In this document: in pieces, positions 18,051-26,939 of the stretch | Layout: the number at the start of each line of letters is the position of its first letter | Numbering within the stretch: the stretch's first letter is position 1 | DNA from: Marichromatium gracile | GTDB taxonomy: Bacteria > Pseudomonadota > Gammaproteobacteria > Chromatiales > Chromatiaceae | Assembly (NCBI RefSeq): GCF_004343155.1 | Contig: NZ_SMDC01000015.1 | Location: 13,955-77,954, forward strand | DNA: 64,000 nt | Direction of reading: 5' to 3' | The notes under the pieces: generated by a model | What the model was told of the DNA's origin: nothing | Database searches by the model: none | Seen by the model: only the letters and a program-made list of their open reading frames with translations | Position numbers and translations under genes: made by a program

Positions 18051-18841
18051 AGCGCCAGCACCTCGCGGGCATTGGTCGTGGTGTGGGCGGCGAGCGCCTC
18101 CGCCGACTCGTCGCGCACCTCGGCCAGGGCGGCGAGCACCTGATCGAGATAGGCCGGGCTGTTGCGCTCGCCCCGGTGGCTGGCCACGGTCATGTCCGGC
18201 GCGTCGGTCTCGAGCACCAGGGCGTCACGCGGCAACGCCCGCGCCAGCCGCCGCAGCCGGGTCGAGCGCGTGAAGGTGAGCATGCCGCCGAAGCCGAGCC
18301 GGAACCCGCGCTCGAGATAACGCCCGGCCTGCTGCTCGCTGCCGCCGAAGGCGTGCGCGATGCCGCCCTCGACACCGGCGCGGGCGAGCGCCGCGAGCAC
18401 CTCCTCGTGGGCCTTGCGCACATGCAGCAGCACCGGCAACCGGGCCTCGCGGGCGATCGCCAGCTGGGCCTCGAACAGCGCCAGCTGGTGGTCGCGATCG
18501 GCGTCGGCACGATGGAAGTCGAGCCCGATCTCACCGATCGCCACCGGGCGCTCGGCGGCGACCAGCGCGCGCAGCGTCGTCAGTGCCGACTCGGCCTCCT
18601 CGGGCGGCGGCAGATAGAGCGGGTGCAGCCCGAGCGCGGCGCGACAGGCCGGGCGCTCGCCGGAGGCGGCGGCACGCTGCGCCAGCACCCGCGACCAACC
18701 GTCGAGGTCGATCGCCGGCACCACCAGGGTCTCGACCCCGACGGCGCGCGCCGCGGACAGCACCGCCGCGCGATCGGCGTCGAACACCGGCAGATCGATA
18801 TGACAATGGGTGTCGATCAGGGGCAGCGCAGTCTCAGCCAT
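18047..18841 (-). CDS. TatD-family metal-dependent deoxyribonuclease
   Basis: This 264-aa TIM-barrel hydrolase has the TatD metal ligands: DTHCHID at residues 10-16, GEIGLDFHR in the middle, LLHVRKA, a histidine in IAHAFGG and the aspartate in LETDAPD. Members are Mg-dependent 3'-5' exonucleases or AP-site nucleases. The ATG at 18841 is used because the first motif follows within ten residues. It overlaps the NYN-protein gene upstream by eight bases and tcdA downstream by four, forming a three-gene unit. It is closer to the YjjV branch than to TatD proper, by impression only. Confidence 0.9.
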   Translation of the reverse strand: MAETALPLIDTHCHIDLPVFDADRAAVLSAARAVGVETLVVPAIDLDGWSRVLAQRAAASGERPACRAALGLHPLYLPPPEEAESALTTLRALVAAERPVAIGEIGLDFHRADADRDHQLALFEAQLAIAREARLPVLLHVRKAHEEVLAALARAGVEGGIAHAFGGSEQQAGRYLERGFRLGFGGMLTFTRSTRLRRLARALPRDALVLETDAPDMTVASHRGERNSPAYLDQVLAALAEVRDESAEALAAHTTTNAREVLAL

Positions 18842-19574
18842 GGGCACGCGGGTCGCGGACGTAGAGCACGCGGTTGGGACCACGCCCGACCTGACGCGCC
18901 TCGAGCTCGAAGAGCTGGATGGCATTGAGCAGCTCGCTGAGCTTGCGGTAGCCGTAGTTGCGCGCGTCGAACCCGGGGCTGCGCTTGGCGACCGCCGAGC
19001 CCACCGCCCCCAGCCCGGCCCAGCCGGTGTCGTCGGCGGCGCTGTCGACGGCGCTGCGCAGCAGGTTGACCAGCCGGGTGTCGCACTTGAGCTCCTTGGC
19101 GCTCTTGCGCGCGTCGATGTCCTCGTCGACGTCCTCGCGCAGCACCTCGGTGAAGACGAACTTGTCGCAGGCGGCGACGAAGGGCTCGGGGGTCTTGCGC
19201 TCACCGAAGCCGTAGACGGTCATCCCCGACTCGCGCAACCGCGAGGCCAGACGGGTGAAGTCGCTGTCGCTGGAGACGATGCAGAAACCGTCGAAGTTGC
19301 GCGAATAGAGCAGATCCATGGCGTCGATCATCATCGCGCCATCAGTGGCATTCTTGCCCCTGGTGTAGCTGAACTGCTGGATCGGCTGGATCGAGTGACG
19401 CAGCAGCGTCTCCTTCCAGGAGCCGAGATTGGGCGAGGTCCAGTCGCCATAGATGCGCTTGACGTGCGCGGTGCCGTACTTGGCGACCTCGGCGAGCAGC
19501 CCCTCGACGATACTCGCCTGGGCGTTGTCGGCGTCGATCAGCACCGCAAGCTTGAGATTGACCGGTTCCGTCAT
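18834..19574 (-). CDS. NYN-domain protein with C-terminal OST-HTH/LOTUS-like region
   Basis: The 246-aa protein starts with a NYN (PIN-like) ribonuclease fold: LAVLIDADNAQ near the N terminus and IVSSDSDFTRLA near residue 100 supply the acidic metal-binding residues. The remaining C-terminal half resembles an OST-HTH/LOTUS RNA-binding domain, with FDARNYGYRKLSELL as its hallmark. Relatives include bacterial LabA-like and MARF1-like proteins. The start at 19574 has GGAG six bases before it; ATGs at 19601 and 19583 are alternatives. The biological RNA target is unknown. Confidence 0.88.
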   Translation of the reverse strand: MTEPVNLKLAVLIDADNAQASIVEGLLAEVAKYGTAHVKRIYGDWTSPNLGSWKETLLRHSIQPIQQFSYTRGKNATDGAMMIDAMDLLYSRNFDGFCIVSSDSDFTRLASRLRESGMTVYGFGERKTPEPFVAACDKFVFTEVLREDVDEDIDARKSAKELKCDTRLVNLLRSAVDSAADDTGWAGLGAVGSAVAKRSPGFDARNYGYRKLSELLNAIQLFELEARQVGRGPNRVLYVRDPRAHG

Positions 19575-19617
19575 CGGCGACTCCATCGGTAACAGGGACA
19601 TGGGCAGCGCGACCGCC

Positions 19618-20154
19618 TCACCACATCAGGTCGTCGGGCACCTGGAACTCGGCGTAGGGGTCGTCGGCGTCGGGCGTCTCCTCGGGGCGGTTGAGCACCA
19701 GTACCAGACGCGCGTCGCGCTCGAGCAGGCGCTCGGCGATCTCCGCCGGCACCAGCTCGTAGAAGTCGTCCTGACGCACCACCGCGAGCCGACCCGCGAC
19801 CAGCTTGGCGTGCTGTGCCTTGTTGACATAGATCCGCTTGAGCTTGCTGCCGTCGGTGAAGTTGTAGGCGACGTCACCACGCTCGCGCACCACCCGGTTG
19901 CTGTGGATGAGCTGGCGGATCTCGTTCTCGGCCGCGCGCCGCGCGGCCTCCTCCTGGCGCTGGCGGTTGAGCGCGCGATCGCGCTCGAGTTTCTCGCGGC
20001 GCGCACGCTCGGCGGCCTGGCGCGCGGCCTCGTCACCGGCCCCGCCCTTGGGATTCTGCTTGACCTTCTTGCGCTTGGCCGAGCGTGCCTGCTTGACTTT
20101 CTGTTCGTTGACCAAGCCCGCCTTGAGCAGTTGGTCCTGGAGCGAGTTGCCCAC
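19618..20154 (-). CDS. DUF2058 family protein (YaiL-like)
   Basis: This 178-aa soluble protein begins MGNSLQDQLLKAGLVNEQK, the diagnostic start of the DUF2058/YaiL family. A long Lys/Arg-rich stretch (about residues 20-75) probably forms a charged helix. The C-terminal half contains YNFTDGSKLKRIYV and ELVPAEIAERL. Function is not established; the basic helix suggests nucleic-acid or ribosome contact. It lies 43 bp upstream of the NYN gene in the same direction and could share a transcript. Confidence 0.88.
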   Translation of the reverse strand: MGNSLQDQLLKAGLVNEQKVKQARSAKRKKVKQNPKGGAGDEAARQAAERARREKLERDRALNRQRQEEAARRAAENEIRQLIHSNRVVRERGDVAYNFTDGSKLKRIYVNKAQHAKLVAGRLAVVRQDDFYELVPAEIAERLLERDARLVLVLNRPEETPDADDPYAEFQVPDDLMW

Positions 20155-20569
20155 GTTGCGGATCTCCGGAAAAGCTGGCCGCGCCTGCCGGACGCGGTCT
20201 GTCTATATCGAAAGGGGTCGGTCGGCGACCGGATCCGGTCGCGCCCGGAGGCCTGGACCGCGACGACGAACGAGGCGCGTCGACACCTTCCCGCCCCATG
20301 CCTGTCACCATCGAGCCCGACGACCCCGAGCCCGCCACCGCTCACGGCGGCACAGGCGATTGAGGACGCAACGGCGGTGAAGTTCCGTATATTGTCGCTT
20401 TCCGTGGTGATTTTCGCCAGGGTCGCGACCACCGGCCAGGCGCACGCCACTGTGACGCGATCCGGCGCCCTGGCTTAGAATCCCGCCGGGGCCAGAGGCC
20501 CGAACCGCCGGCACCGACCGCCATCCGTGCCGGACCACCAGATACCCGAGACCATCCCGGAGTCCACAC
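20155..20569. other. Divergent intergenic region upstream of skp, with candidate promoter
   Basis: This 415-bp gap separates the DUF2058 gene (minus) from skp (plus). A plausible sigma-70 promoter for skp is GTGACG at 20452-20457 and TAGAAT at 20476-20481, spaced 18 bp. I see no ORF with a start, a Shine-Dalgarno sequence and credible composition in the rest. Confidence 0.45.
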
Positions 20570-21079
20570 ATGAGTCGTCCGCTTCAGACCACAGCCCTGC
20601 TGCTCGCCCTCGCCCTGCCCCTGCCCGCCCTCGCGGGCCCGAGCGTCGGCTATGTCGACATGCAGAAGGTGCTCGAGGAGAGCCGCATCGGTCAGCAGGT
20701 GCAGGAGCAGCTGCGCAAGGACTTCGAGCCGCGCGGACGCGCCCTGGCCGAGGAGGAGCAGACGCTGATGCAGATGCAGCAATCGCTCGAGCGCGACGCC
20801 CCGCTGATGAGCGAGGCACAGGTCGACAAGCAGCGCGCCGAGCTCAAGGAGCGCATCGCCGCCTACCAGAAGGAGGCCGCGCAACTGCAACGCGAGCTGA
20901 TGAAGGCCCAGCAGGAAAAAGGCCGCGAGATCGTCGTCCCGGCGCGCGAGGTGGTCAACGCCATCGCCGAGAAGCGCGGGCTCGACATGGTCGTCGAGCG
21001 CGGCCAGAACGGCCTGCTCTACATCGACGAGGGACTCGACATCACCGAGGCGGTGATCGAGCGTCTCGACGACGACTGA
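20570..21079 (+). CDS. skp: Periplasmic chaperone of the Skp/OmpH family
   Basis: The 169-aa precursor has a signal peptide (about residues 1-22). The mature part starts GPSVGYVDMQKVLEES, a standard Skp/OmpH beginning, followed by a long charged coiled coil (about residues 45-125) that forms the tentacles holding unfolded outer-membrane proteins. It is separated from the bamA-lpxD cluster where skp often sits, so it could be a second OmpH-like paralogue; the symbol is by family. A GC-rich hairpin follows 7 bp after the stop. Confidence 0.85.
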   Translation: MSRPLQTTALLLALALPLPALAGPSVGYVDMQKVLEESRIGQQVQEQLRKDFEPRGRALAEEEQTLMQMQQSLERDAPLMSEAQVDKQRAELKERIAAYQKEAAQLQRELMKAQQEKGREIVVPAREVVNAIAEKRGLDMVVERGQNGLLYIDEGLDITEAVIERLDDD

Positions 21080-21086
21080 CCCCGGC

Positions 21087-21108
21087 GACCGGCCGCGCGC
21101 GGCCGGTC
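21087..21108. terminator. GC-rich hairpin after skp
   Basis: A perfect 9-bp stem (GACCGGCCG with its complement) closes a CGCG loop seven bases beyond the skp stop. No T-tract follows. It may act as a terminator or an RNA 3' end stabiliser. Confidence 0.5.
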
Positions 21109-21261
21109 TCCACGCCGCCACATGGGGCCACCATCTCGATCAGCCACAGAGACCAGCTCGACGCGCAGCTGCACGACTGCTCCCGGACACGCCGGGCTGG
21201 ACACTTGGGCAGAGGACTGCGAGCATCCGCGCGCAAGATCCATCAGCCCGACGACAGCCCA

Positions 21262-21900
21262 GTGCACTACCAGATCCAGCCCGTCACCCCCTTCCAGCAG
21301 AACTGCACCCTGGTGTGGTGCGACCAGACCCGACGTGCGGCGGTCATCGATCCCGGCGGCGAGCCCGAGGTCATCGCCACCCTGATCGAGCAGCTCGAAC
21401 TCATCCCCGAGTACCTGCTGCTCACCCACGGCCATCTCGATCACGTCGGCGCCAGCGCCCCGCTCGCCGCGCGGCTCGGGGTGCCGATCCTCGGTCCGCA
21501 CCGCGACGACGCCTTTCTGATCGAGACCCTGGAGCACCAGTGCGAGCTGTTCGGCTTCCCGCCGATCGAGCCCTTCACCCCGCAGCGCTGGCTCACCGAC
21601 GGCGAGACCATCGCCCTCGGCGAACAGACCCTGGAGGTGATCCACACCCCGGGACACACCCCGGGACACATCGCCTATCTCAACCGCGCGAGCGGTCTGA
21701 TCCAGCTCGGCGACGTGCTCTTCCGCGGCTCGATCGGTCGCACCGACTTCCCCCGCGGGGATCACGCCCAGCTGATCGCCTCGATCCGCGAGCGACTGTT
21801 CCCGCTCGGCGACGAGATCGCCTTCATCCCCGGGCACGGCCCGATGTCGACGCTCGGTCGCGAGCGACGCACCAACCCCTTCGTTCGCGACCCCGCCTGA
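21262..21900 (+). CDS. MBL-fold metallo-hydrolase, YcbL/glyoxalase II-like
   Basis: The 212-aa product carries the metallo-beta-lactamase metal motif THGHLDH (about residues 58-64), HTPGHTPGH, the bridging aspartate in IQLGDVLF and a late histidine in FIPGHG. Length and motif spacing match the YcbL-type glyoxalase II family, which lacks the C-terminal substrate domain of true GloB. Likely activity is thioester hydrolysis. The GTG at 21262 is the best start because family similarity (HYQIQPVTPFQQNC) begins immediately after it, but its Shine-Dalgarno sequence is weak. Confidence 0.85.
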   Translation: MHYQIQPVTPFQQNCTLVWCDQTRRAAVIDPGGEPEVIATLIEQLELIPEYLLLTHGHLDHVGASAPLAARLGVPILGPHRDDAFLIETLEHQCELFGFPPIEPFTPQRWLTDGETIALGEQTLEVIHTPGHTPGHIAYLNRASGLIQLGDVLFRGSIGRTDFPRGDHAQLIASIRERLFPLGDEIAFIPGHGPMSTLGRERRTNPFVRDPA

Positions 21901-22009
21901 ACACCACCACGGGCCGTCGCCGTCGCGCTCGGTTACACTAGGGCGGCGCCGGCCACGAGCGACGGCGCGGGCGGGGAGACGCCCGCCGCCGCGGCCGGAC
22001 GCCCGGCCC

Positions 22010-22040
22010 GGGGCGCGCCGTCGACGAGACGGCGCGCCCC
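22010..22040. terminator. GC-rich hairpin between the MBL and DUF349 genes
   Basis: A perfect 13-bp stem (GGGGCGCGCCGTC and its complement) encloses a GACGA-type loop. No T-run follows. It sits about 110 bp after the MBL stop and 126 bp before the next start, in a 265-bp gap that also contains a smaller GC hairpin near 21967-21986. Confidence 0.5.
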
Positions 22041-22165
22041 GGAAGAACCGATCGACTCGGAGCCGTCCGAACCCTCGCGACGGCTCCGTCATTGACACCT
22101 TCAGCCACGGGCGCGGCAACGTCGCGCGCCGCGCAGGCTCGAGCGCAAACCTGGGTGGGAACGAG

Positions 22166-25006
22166 ATGTTACTCAAACGCTTTCTCAAGCGGCGCAAGAC
22201 CGACGCAACCGCACACCCGAGGACGCCACCGGCATCCGTCGCGCGTGAACCGGCCGAGACGCCGCCACCGCCGGTCGAGCCAGGCGACCTCGACCGCCTC
22301 GCCGCAACCCTCGTCAACGCGACGGCGGCGAACGAGCGCGACGCCGCCGCGACCCGTTACGGCGAACTGCTCGCCCGCCTCCAGCCGGCCACCGAGCGCG
22401 AATCGCGCCTCGCGACGATCACCGCCCCCGAGGCACTCGCCAGCCTTGCTCGCCGCTGCCCGGATCCGGCGCTGCGGCTGTCGCTCATCGCCCGACTCGA
22501 CGCCGCCGAGGCACTCGCCGAGTGCGCCCTCGAGGATCCGGTGGCGGCCAACCGCCGCGCCGCGATCGAGCGACTGGAGAGGCGCGAGGCGCTCGAACGC
22601 GTGGTGCGCGAGATCGGCAAGCGCGACAAGGTCGTCCACCGGCGCGCCCGCGAGAAACTGCGCCTGATCGCCGAGCGCGAGGCCGAGCCGCAGCGCATCC
22701 GCGAGCAGTGCAGCGGGCTGTGCGAACGCGCCGAGCGACTCGGTCGGCTCGGCAACTGGACCCAGGACCGCGCGCTGCTCGACCATCTCGACCAGCAGTG
22801 GGCCGAACTCGAGGCGCGCGCCGAACCCGAGCTGCGCTCCCGCTACCAACAGGCGCGCGAGCGCTTCATCGCGGCCTTCGAGACGGCCAGCTCGGCAGCG
22901 GCCAGGGAGCAGGCCGAGCAGCAGGACCAGACCGCGCGCGCCGCGACCTATCAGACGCTGCTCGCCCGGCTCGAGACCCTCGCCGAGGCCGCCACCCCGG
23001 ACGCCGCCGAACTGGCCCGGATCGAGCACGAATGGGGGGCGCTCGCCGCCCTGCCCGCCCCCGAGCAGGCGCCGCTCGATGCCCGCCGCCGCGCACTCGC
23101 CAGCCGCATCGCCGATCACCACAGCCGCGAGCGCACACAGGCGCAGGCACGCGCCCAGCTCGCCGAGCACCAGACGCGCATCGGCGAACTGCTCGACAGC
23201 CCCAAGCCGCTGGCCTGCCACCGCGCCGAGCGATTGCTCCAGCGCGCCCGCGACTGCTGCGCAACCCTCGACGGCGACCCGGCGACGGCCGCATGCGGCA
23301 CGCTCGTCGACCGGCTCGCCACACGCATCCGCACCCAGCGGCGCAACGCCGAGCAGCGACGCGACCAGCTCGGCGGCAGGCTCGCCGAACTCGAACAGCG
23401 CCTCGAGGCCGGCGAGCTGCGCAAGGCCGACGCCCTCTTCCAGAGCCTGCAGGCCGGGCTCGAACTGGTCGAGACCAGCGGCTGCGCCAACGCCGACAGC
23501 GTCCGTGCCGCCGAGCGGTTGCGTCAGCTCGCCCCCCAGCTGCGCGAGCTGCAGCAGTGGCGCCGCTGGAGCGCCGACCAGCACCGCGAGGCGCTGTGCA
23601 CCGAGATCGCCGCGCTCGAGGCCGAGGCGCCGGCGCTCGAACAGGCCGCCGAGCAGCTGCAGTCGCTGCAACAGCGCTGGAAGGAACTCGACCGCTCCGG
23701 GGCGCGCGCCGACGAGACGCTGCGCGCCCGCTTCCAGGAGACCGCGACCCGCATCCGCGAGCGCTGCCGCCCCCATCTCGAGGCCCAGGTGGCCGAGCGC
23801 GCGGCCAACCGCGCCGCCTGCGAACGGCTCTGCGACCAGCTCGAGGCCTTCATCGAGGGTGTCGACTGGGAGCAGGCGGACTGGAAACAGGTGGTGCAGA
23901 CGCGCGCCGACACCCGTCGCGCCTGGGCGGCGATCGGCCCGGTCGAGGCCCGTCACCGCCACGTCCTGGAGCGCCGCTTCCACCGCGCGCTCAAGCGTCT
24001 GGAGCGGCGGCTCGAGGGCGAGCGCAAGCGTAACTTCGCCTTCAAGCGCGCGCTGATCGCCGAGGTCGAGACGCTGGTCGAGCACGAGCCGCTCGAAGAG
24101 GCACTCGAGCGCACCAAGGCGCTGCAACGCGACTGGCACACCACGGTCGCGGCGCGTCAGAAGGATGAGAACCGCATCTGGCGCGAGTTCCGCGCCGCCT
24201 GCGACGCCGTGTTCGCCCGGCGCGCGGCGCTGCAGAAGGCCCAGTTCGCCGAGCTGGAGGACAACCTCGCCCGGCGCGAGGCACTCTGCGCCGAGGCCGA
24301 GCGGAGCGCCGCGGACGAGACCACGCCGGAGCGACTCGAGGCCCGGCTGGGCGAGTTCGACGCGCGCTGGCGCGAACTGCAGTCACTGGCGGTGCCGCGT
24401 CAGGCGGCCGGTGCGCTCAAGGCACGCTGGCAGGCGGCGCGCGAGCGGCTGGTGCAGGCACGACAGCACGCGCGCGAGCGGGAGCGGGGCCGGAGCATCG
24501 CGCTGCTCGAGCGCCAGGAGGCGCTGTGCGCCCGAATCGAGCAGGCGGCGATCGCCGAGCATGGACAGGGGCTCGAGCGCGCCGCGATCGAGGCGGAATG
24601 GAGCGCGCTCGGCGCGCTGCACGATCAGGCGCTGCAGGCGGCGATGGACGCGCGCCTGCGCCGGGCCTGCGAGGCGCTCGCCGATGCCGCGACGGCGCAG
24701 ACGCTCGCCGCGGAGCTGGATGCGCACGGCGAGCAGCGCCGGCAGCTCTGTCTCCAGCTCGAGATCCTCACCGGCATCGACTCACCGCCGGCGTATAGTC
24801 AGCAGCGTCTGGCGTATCAGGTGGCGCGGCTCGCCGAACGCATGGGCGATGGCGAGAGCGACCCGCTCGGCGGCACCACCGAGCTGCTGCGCGACTGGTA
24901 CCTGAGCGCGCCGGCACCGGCCGACGCCGCGCTCGAGACGCGCTTCGCCCGGGTGGTCGCGGCGCTCACCCCGGAGCCCGCGCGCGATACCGGCACACCG
25001 GCCTGA
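22166..25006 (+). CDS. Large DUF349-repeat coiled-coil protein
   Basis: This 946-aa, very Arg/Glu/Ala-rich protein has repeated DUF349 units, recognisable by W-x-x-L and FR-x-A-C-D-x-x-F patterns (for example RIWREFRAACDAVFARR near residue 670). It is predicted almost wholly alpha-helical with long coiled coils. There is no signal peptide or membrane segment. DUF349 proteins are widespread in gammaproteobacteria, but their molecular role is not settled. An extended N-terminal part contains HEAT-like helices (about residues 90-170). It stands alone and ends at a convergent hairpin before uspA. Confidence 0.85.
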   Translation: MLLKRFLKRRKTDATAHPRTPPASVAREPAETPPPPVEPGDLDRLAATLVNATAANERDAAATRYGELLARLQPATERESRLATITAPEALASLARRCPDPALRLSLIARLDAAEALAECALEDPVAANRRAAIERLERREALERVVREIGKRDKVVHRRAREKLRLIAEREAEPQRIREQCSGLCERAERLGRLGNWTQDRALLDHLDQQWAELEARAEPELRSRYQQARERFIAAFETASSAAAREQAEQQDQTARAATYQTLLARLETLAEAATPDAAELARIEHEWGALAALPAPEQAPLDARRRALASRIADHHSRERTQAQARAQLAEHQTRIGELLDSPKPLACHRAERLLQRARDCCATLDGDPATAACGTLVDRLATRIRTQRRNAEQRRDQLGGRLAELEQRLEAGELRKADALFQSLQAGLELVETSGCANADSVRAAERLRQLAPQLRELQQWRRWSADQHREALCTEIAALEAEAPALEQAAEQLQSLQQRWKELDRSGARADETLRARFQETATRIRERCRPHLEAQVAERAANRAACERLCDQLEAFIEGVDWEQADWKQVVQTRADTRRAWAAIGPVEARHRHVLERRFHRALKRLERRLEGERKRNFAFKRALIAEVETLVEHEPLEEALERTKALQRDWHTTVAARQKDENRIWREFRAACDAVFARRAALQKAQFAELEDNLARREALCAEAERSAADETTPERLEARLGEFDARWRELQSLAVPRQAAGALKARWQAARERLVQARQHARERERGRSIALLERQEALCARIEQAAIAEHGQGLERAAIEAEWSALGALHDQALQAAMDARLRRACEALADAATAQTLAAELDAHGEQRRQLCLQLEILTGIDSPPAYSQQRLAYQVARLAERMGDGESDPLGGTTELLRDWYLSAPAPADAALETRFARVVAALTPEPARDTGTPA

Positions 25007-25016
25007 GCGGGGTCGG

Positions 25017-25046
25017 GCGACACGGGGCGCGCGCGCCCCGTGTCGC
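25017..25046. terminator. Convergent GC-rich hairpin
   Basis: A perfect 12-bp stem (GCGACACGGGGC and complement) with a GCGCGC loop fills the 42-bp gap between the convergent DUF349 and uspA stops. It can serve transcripts from both sides. No T-tract is present. Confidence 0.6.
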
Positions 25047-25048
25047 GC

Positions 25049-25516
25049 TCAATCCTGGCCGAGCTTGACGCAGAGCACGTCGCAGTCGGGGTTGCGCAAC
25101 ACCTGCCGGGCGGTGGCGCCGAACAGCCCGAGCAGACCGTGACGACCGTGACTGCCGATCACCACCAGCCCGACGCCGAGTTCGGCTGCGACCTCGTCGA
25201 TCACCTGACCGGTGGCGCCGACGCGCACCAGACGATCGGCGGCGGGCACGCCGAGACGCTCGCCGAGCGCGGCCATCTCCTGCTCGGCCACCCGCAACAA
25301 CTCGGCCTCGAGCCCGGCCTCGCCGCCGATCAGCGGATCGCCCGAATAGCCCACCGGCATGTAGTCCATCGACGGCGGCACGTATTCGACCACGTGCAGC
25401 AACGTCAACCGTGCCCCGAACAGCGCCCGCAGCCGCACCGCGCGCGCCACCACCGGCTCGCTCTCGGGTTCGAAATCGGTGGCGAGCAGCAAGTGCCCAT
25501 AATCCTCTGTGTCCAT
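25049..25516 (-). CDS. Universal stress protein (UspA family)
   Basis: The 155-aa single-domain protein has the UspA fold: HLLLATDFEPES at the start and the ATP-binding glycine motif GSHGRHGLLGLFGATARQVLRN near residues 117-138, so it is of the nucleotide-binding type. Such proteins respond to starvation and respiratory stress. The ATG at 25516 was chosen because upstream in-frame sequence is not conserved. It is divergent from arfB, sharing a 186-bp intergenic region. Confidence 0.93.
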   Translation of the reverse strand: MDTEDYGHLLLATDFEPESEPVVARAVRLRALFGARLTLLHVVEYVPPSMDYMPVGYSGDPLIGGEAGLEAELLRVAEQEMAALGERLGVPAADRLVRVGATGQVIDEVAAELGVGLVVIGSHGRHGLLGLFGATARQVLRNPDCDVLCVKLGQD

Positions 25517-25702
25517 CACACACCTCGCTGGACTTGACCAGGGCGGACCTTGCGGCGACACCCTCGGCATCGCTAGACTGCCCACCCGCCCCTGCACTCC
25601 AGGGACATGCCGATTATCGACCATCGCCACCGGGATCGGCAGATATCCCCATCATCGACACCGCGGTTGCCCGGTCGCCGCGCGTCCTCCGACAGCCCCG
25701 CC

Positions 25703-26125
25703 ATGCTCGAGATCACCCCGCAGATCCGTATCGCCGAGTCCGAACTCCAGGAGCGCTTCATCCGCGCCCCCGGCCCCGGCGGCCAGAACGTCAACAAGGT
25801 CGAGACCGCCGTCCAGCTCAGTTTCGACATCGCCACCAGCCCGTCGCTGCCCGAGGCGGTACGCGCCCGGCTGCTGCTGCGCAACGACCGACGCATCGAC
25901 CAGTCCGGGGTGGTGCGCATCGAGGCGCACCGCCACCGCACCCGCGAGCGCAACCGCGCCGACGCGCGCGAGCGCCTCGCGGCGCTGATCCGCGAGGCCA
26001 CCGCCCGCCCCCGCCCGCGCATCGCCACCCGTCCGACCAAGGGCTCGCAGCGGCGCCGGCTCGAGGCCAAGCGCAAGCGCGGTCGCGACAAGCAACTGCG
26101 CCGCGTACGCCCCGGCGAGGACTGA
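25703..26125 (+). CDS. arfB: Peptidyl-tRNA hydrolase ArfB (YaeJ), ribosome rescue
   Basis: The 140-aa protein releases peptides from ribosomes stalled without a stop codon. The catalytic GGQ is in RAPGPGGQNVNK (about residues 21-32). The C-terminal tail is rich in Lys/Arg (KGSQRRRLEAKRKRGRDKQ), as needed to enter the empty mRNA channel. Length is as in E. coli YaeJ. The ATG at 25703 begins the family similarity. A TAGACT -10-like sequence lies at 25574-25579. Confidence 0.95.
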   Translation: MLEITPQIRIAESELQERFIRAPGPGGQNVNKVETAVQLSFDIATSPSLPEAVRARLLLRNDRRIDQSGVVRIEAHRHRTRERNRADARERLAALIREATARPRPRIATRPTKGSQRRRLEAKRKRGRDKQLRRVRPGED

Positions 26126-26129
26126 TCGC

Positions 26130-26309
26130 TCAGTCGCCGAACTCGGCGACGATGCCGCCGCCCTCGGGCGTGATCACCAGCACCAGACGCCCCAGGGTGG
26201 GATGACGCAGGGTGAGTACCTCGACCCCGGCGCGGGTGCGCGTCTCCACCAGCTCGCACTCTCCGCGCAGATCCGCGACCAGCGCGGGTTCGGCCTCGAA
26301 CAGACGCAT
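26130..26309 (-). CDS. Small conserved-looking hypothetical protein, 59 aa
   Basis: A 59-codon ORF on the minus strand with start ATG at 26309, preceded by AAGGAGA at good spacing and ending five bases from the convergent arfB stop. The product begins MRLFEAEPALVADLRGE and ends VLVITPEGGGIVAEFGD; it is acidic, with an amphipathic beta-rich look and no membrane segment. I do not recognise a family. The good ribosome-binding site and third-position GC pattern support it being real. It lies 81 bp downstream of the GlcG/HbpS-like gene on the same strand and may share its transcript. Confidence 0.65.
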   Translation of the reverse strand: MRLFEAEPALVADLRGECELVETRTRAGVEVLTLRHPTLGRLVLVITPEGGGIVAEFGD

Positions 26310-26390
26310 GACGGTCTCCTTCGGCTGACCGGCCGACGGGGCCGGTGATGAGCTGCCCGGCGACGCCTCCGCTGCGGCGCCGGGGATGGG

Positions 26391-26885
26391 TCAGAGCATG
26401 TCCAGGTCGTCGGCGATCGCCGCCAGCCCGGCGCGCGCGCAGGCCTCGTCGGTCTCGCCGTCGGGCGCACCGCTCACCCCGACGGCGCCGACCAGCGCCG
26501 AGCCGGCGGCGTGGATCGGCACCCCGCCGGGCGACATCACCAGCCCGTCGACCCGGCCGACGGGGCTCTCGGCGCGCTCGGCCAGCGCCGAGGTGGCGGC
26601 GTTGAAGTTAGCGGCAGTGAAGGCCTTCATCCGGCTGATGTCGACGGTGATGGGCGCGGCGATGGTGTCGCGCAGCACCACCTGCACCGTCCCTTCGCGA
26701 TCGACCACGGTCGCCGCGACCTGGATGCCGCGCGCACGACACTCGGCCACCGCGCCCTCGGCCACCGCGCCGGCCGCCGCCAGCGACAGCCGCTGCAGCG
26801 GCACCACCAGGGGGTCCTCGGCCCTCAGCGGACCGGCCAGCGTCAGCATGGTCGCGATCGCGACCGGGATGATCGGCTTGCGCAT
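26391..26885 (-). CDS. Exported GlcG/HbpS-like heme-binding domain protein
   Basis: The 164-aa precursor has a signal peptide (about residues 1-22) and a single GlcG/HbpS domain (DUF336): LSLAAAGAVAEGAVAECRARG, VVDREGTVQVVLRD, KAFTAANF, PGGVPIHAAGSALVGAVGVSGA. HbpS homologues bind heme or sense redox; GlcG is encoded in glycolate operons. The exported form suggests periplasmic heme or small-molecule binding. The ATG at 26885 follows GGAGGAG. A small GC hairpin (26916-26932) lies between it and the end of ispG upstream. Confidence 0.85.
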   Translation of the reverse strand: MRKPIIPVAIATMLTLAGPLRAEDPLVVPLQRLSLAAAGAVAEGAVAECRARGIQVAATVVDREGTVQVVLRDTIAAPITVDISRMKAFTAANFNAATSALAERAESPVGRVDGLVMSPGGVPIHAAGSALVGAVGVSGAPDGETDEACARAGLAAIADDLDML

Positions 26886-26939
26886 CACTCGCTCCTCCGT
26901 CTGCTTCGATGTGCGCCGCCGCCCCGCGGCGGCGACCGG

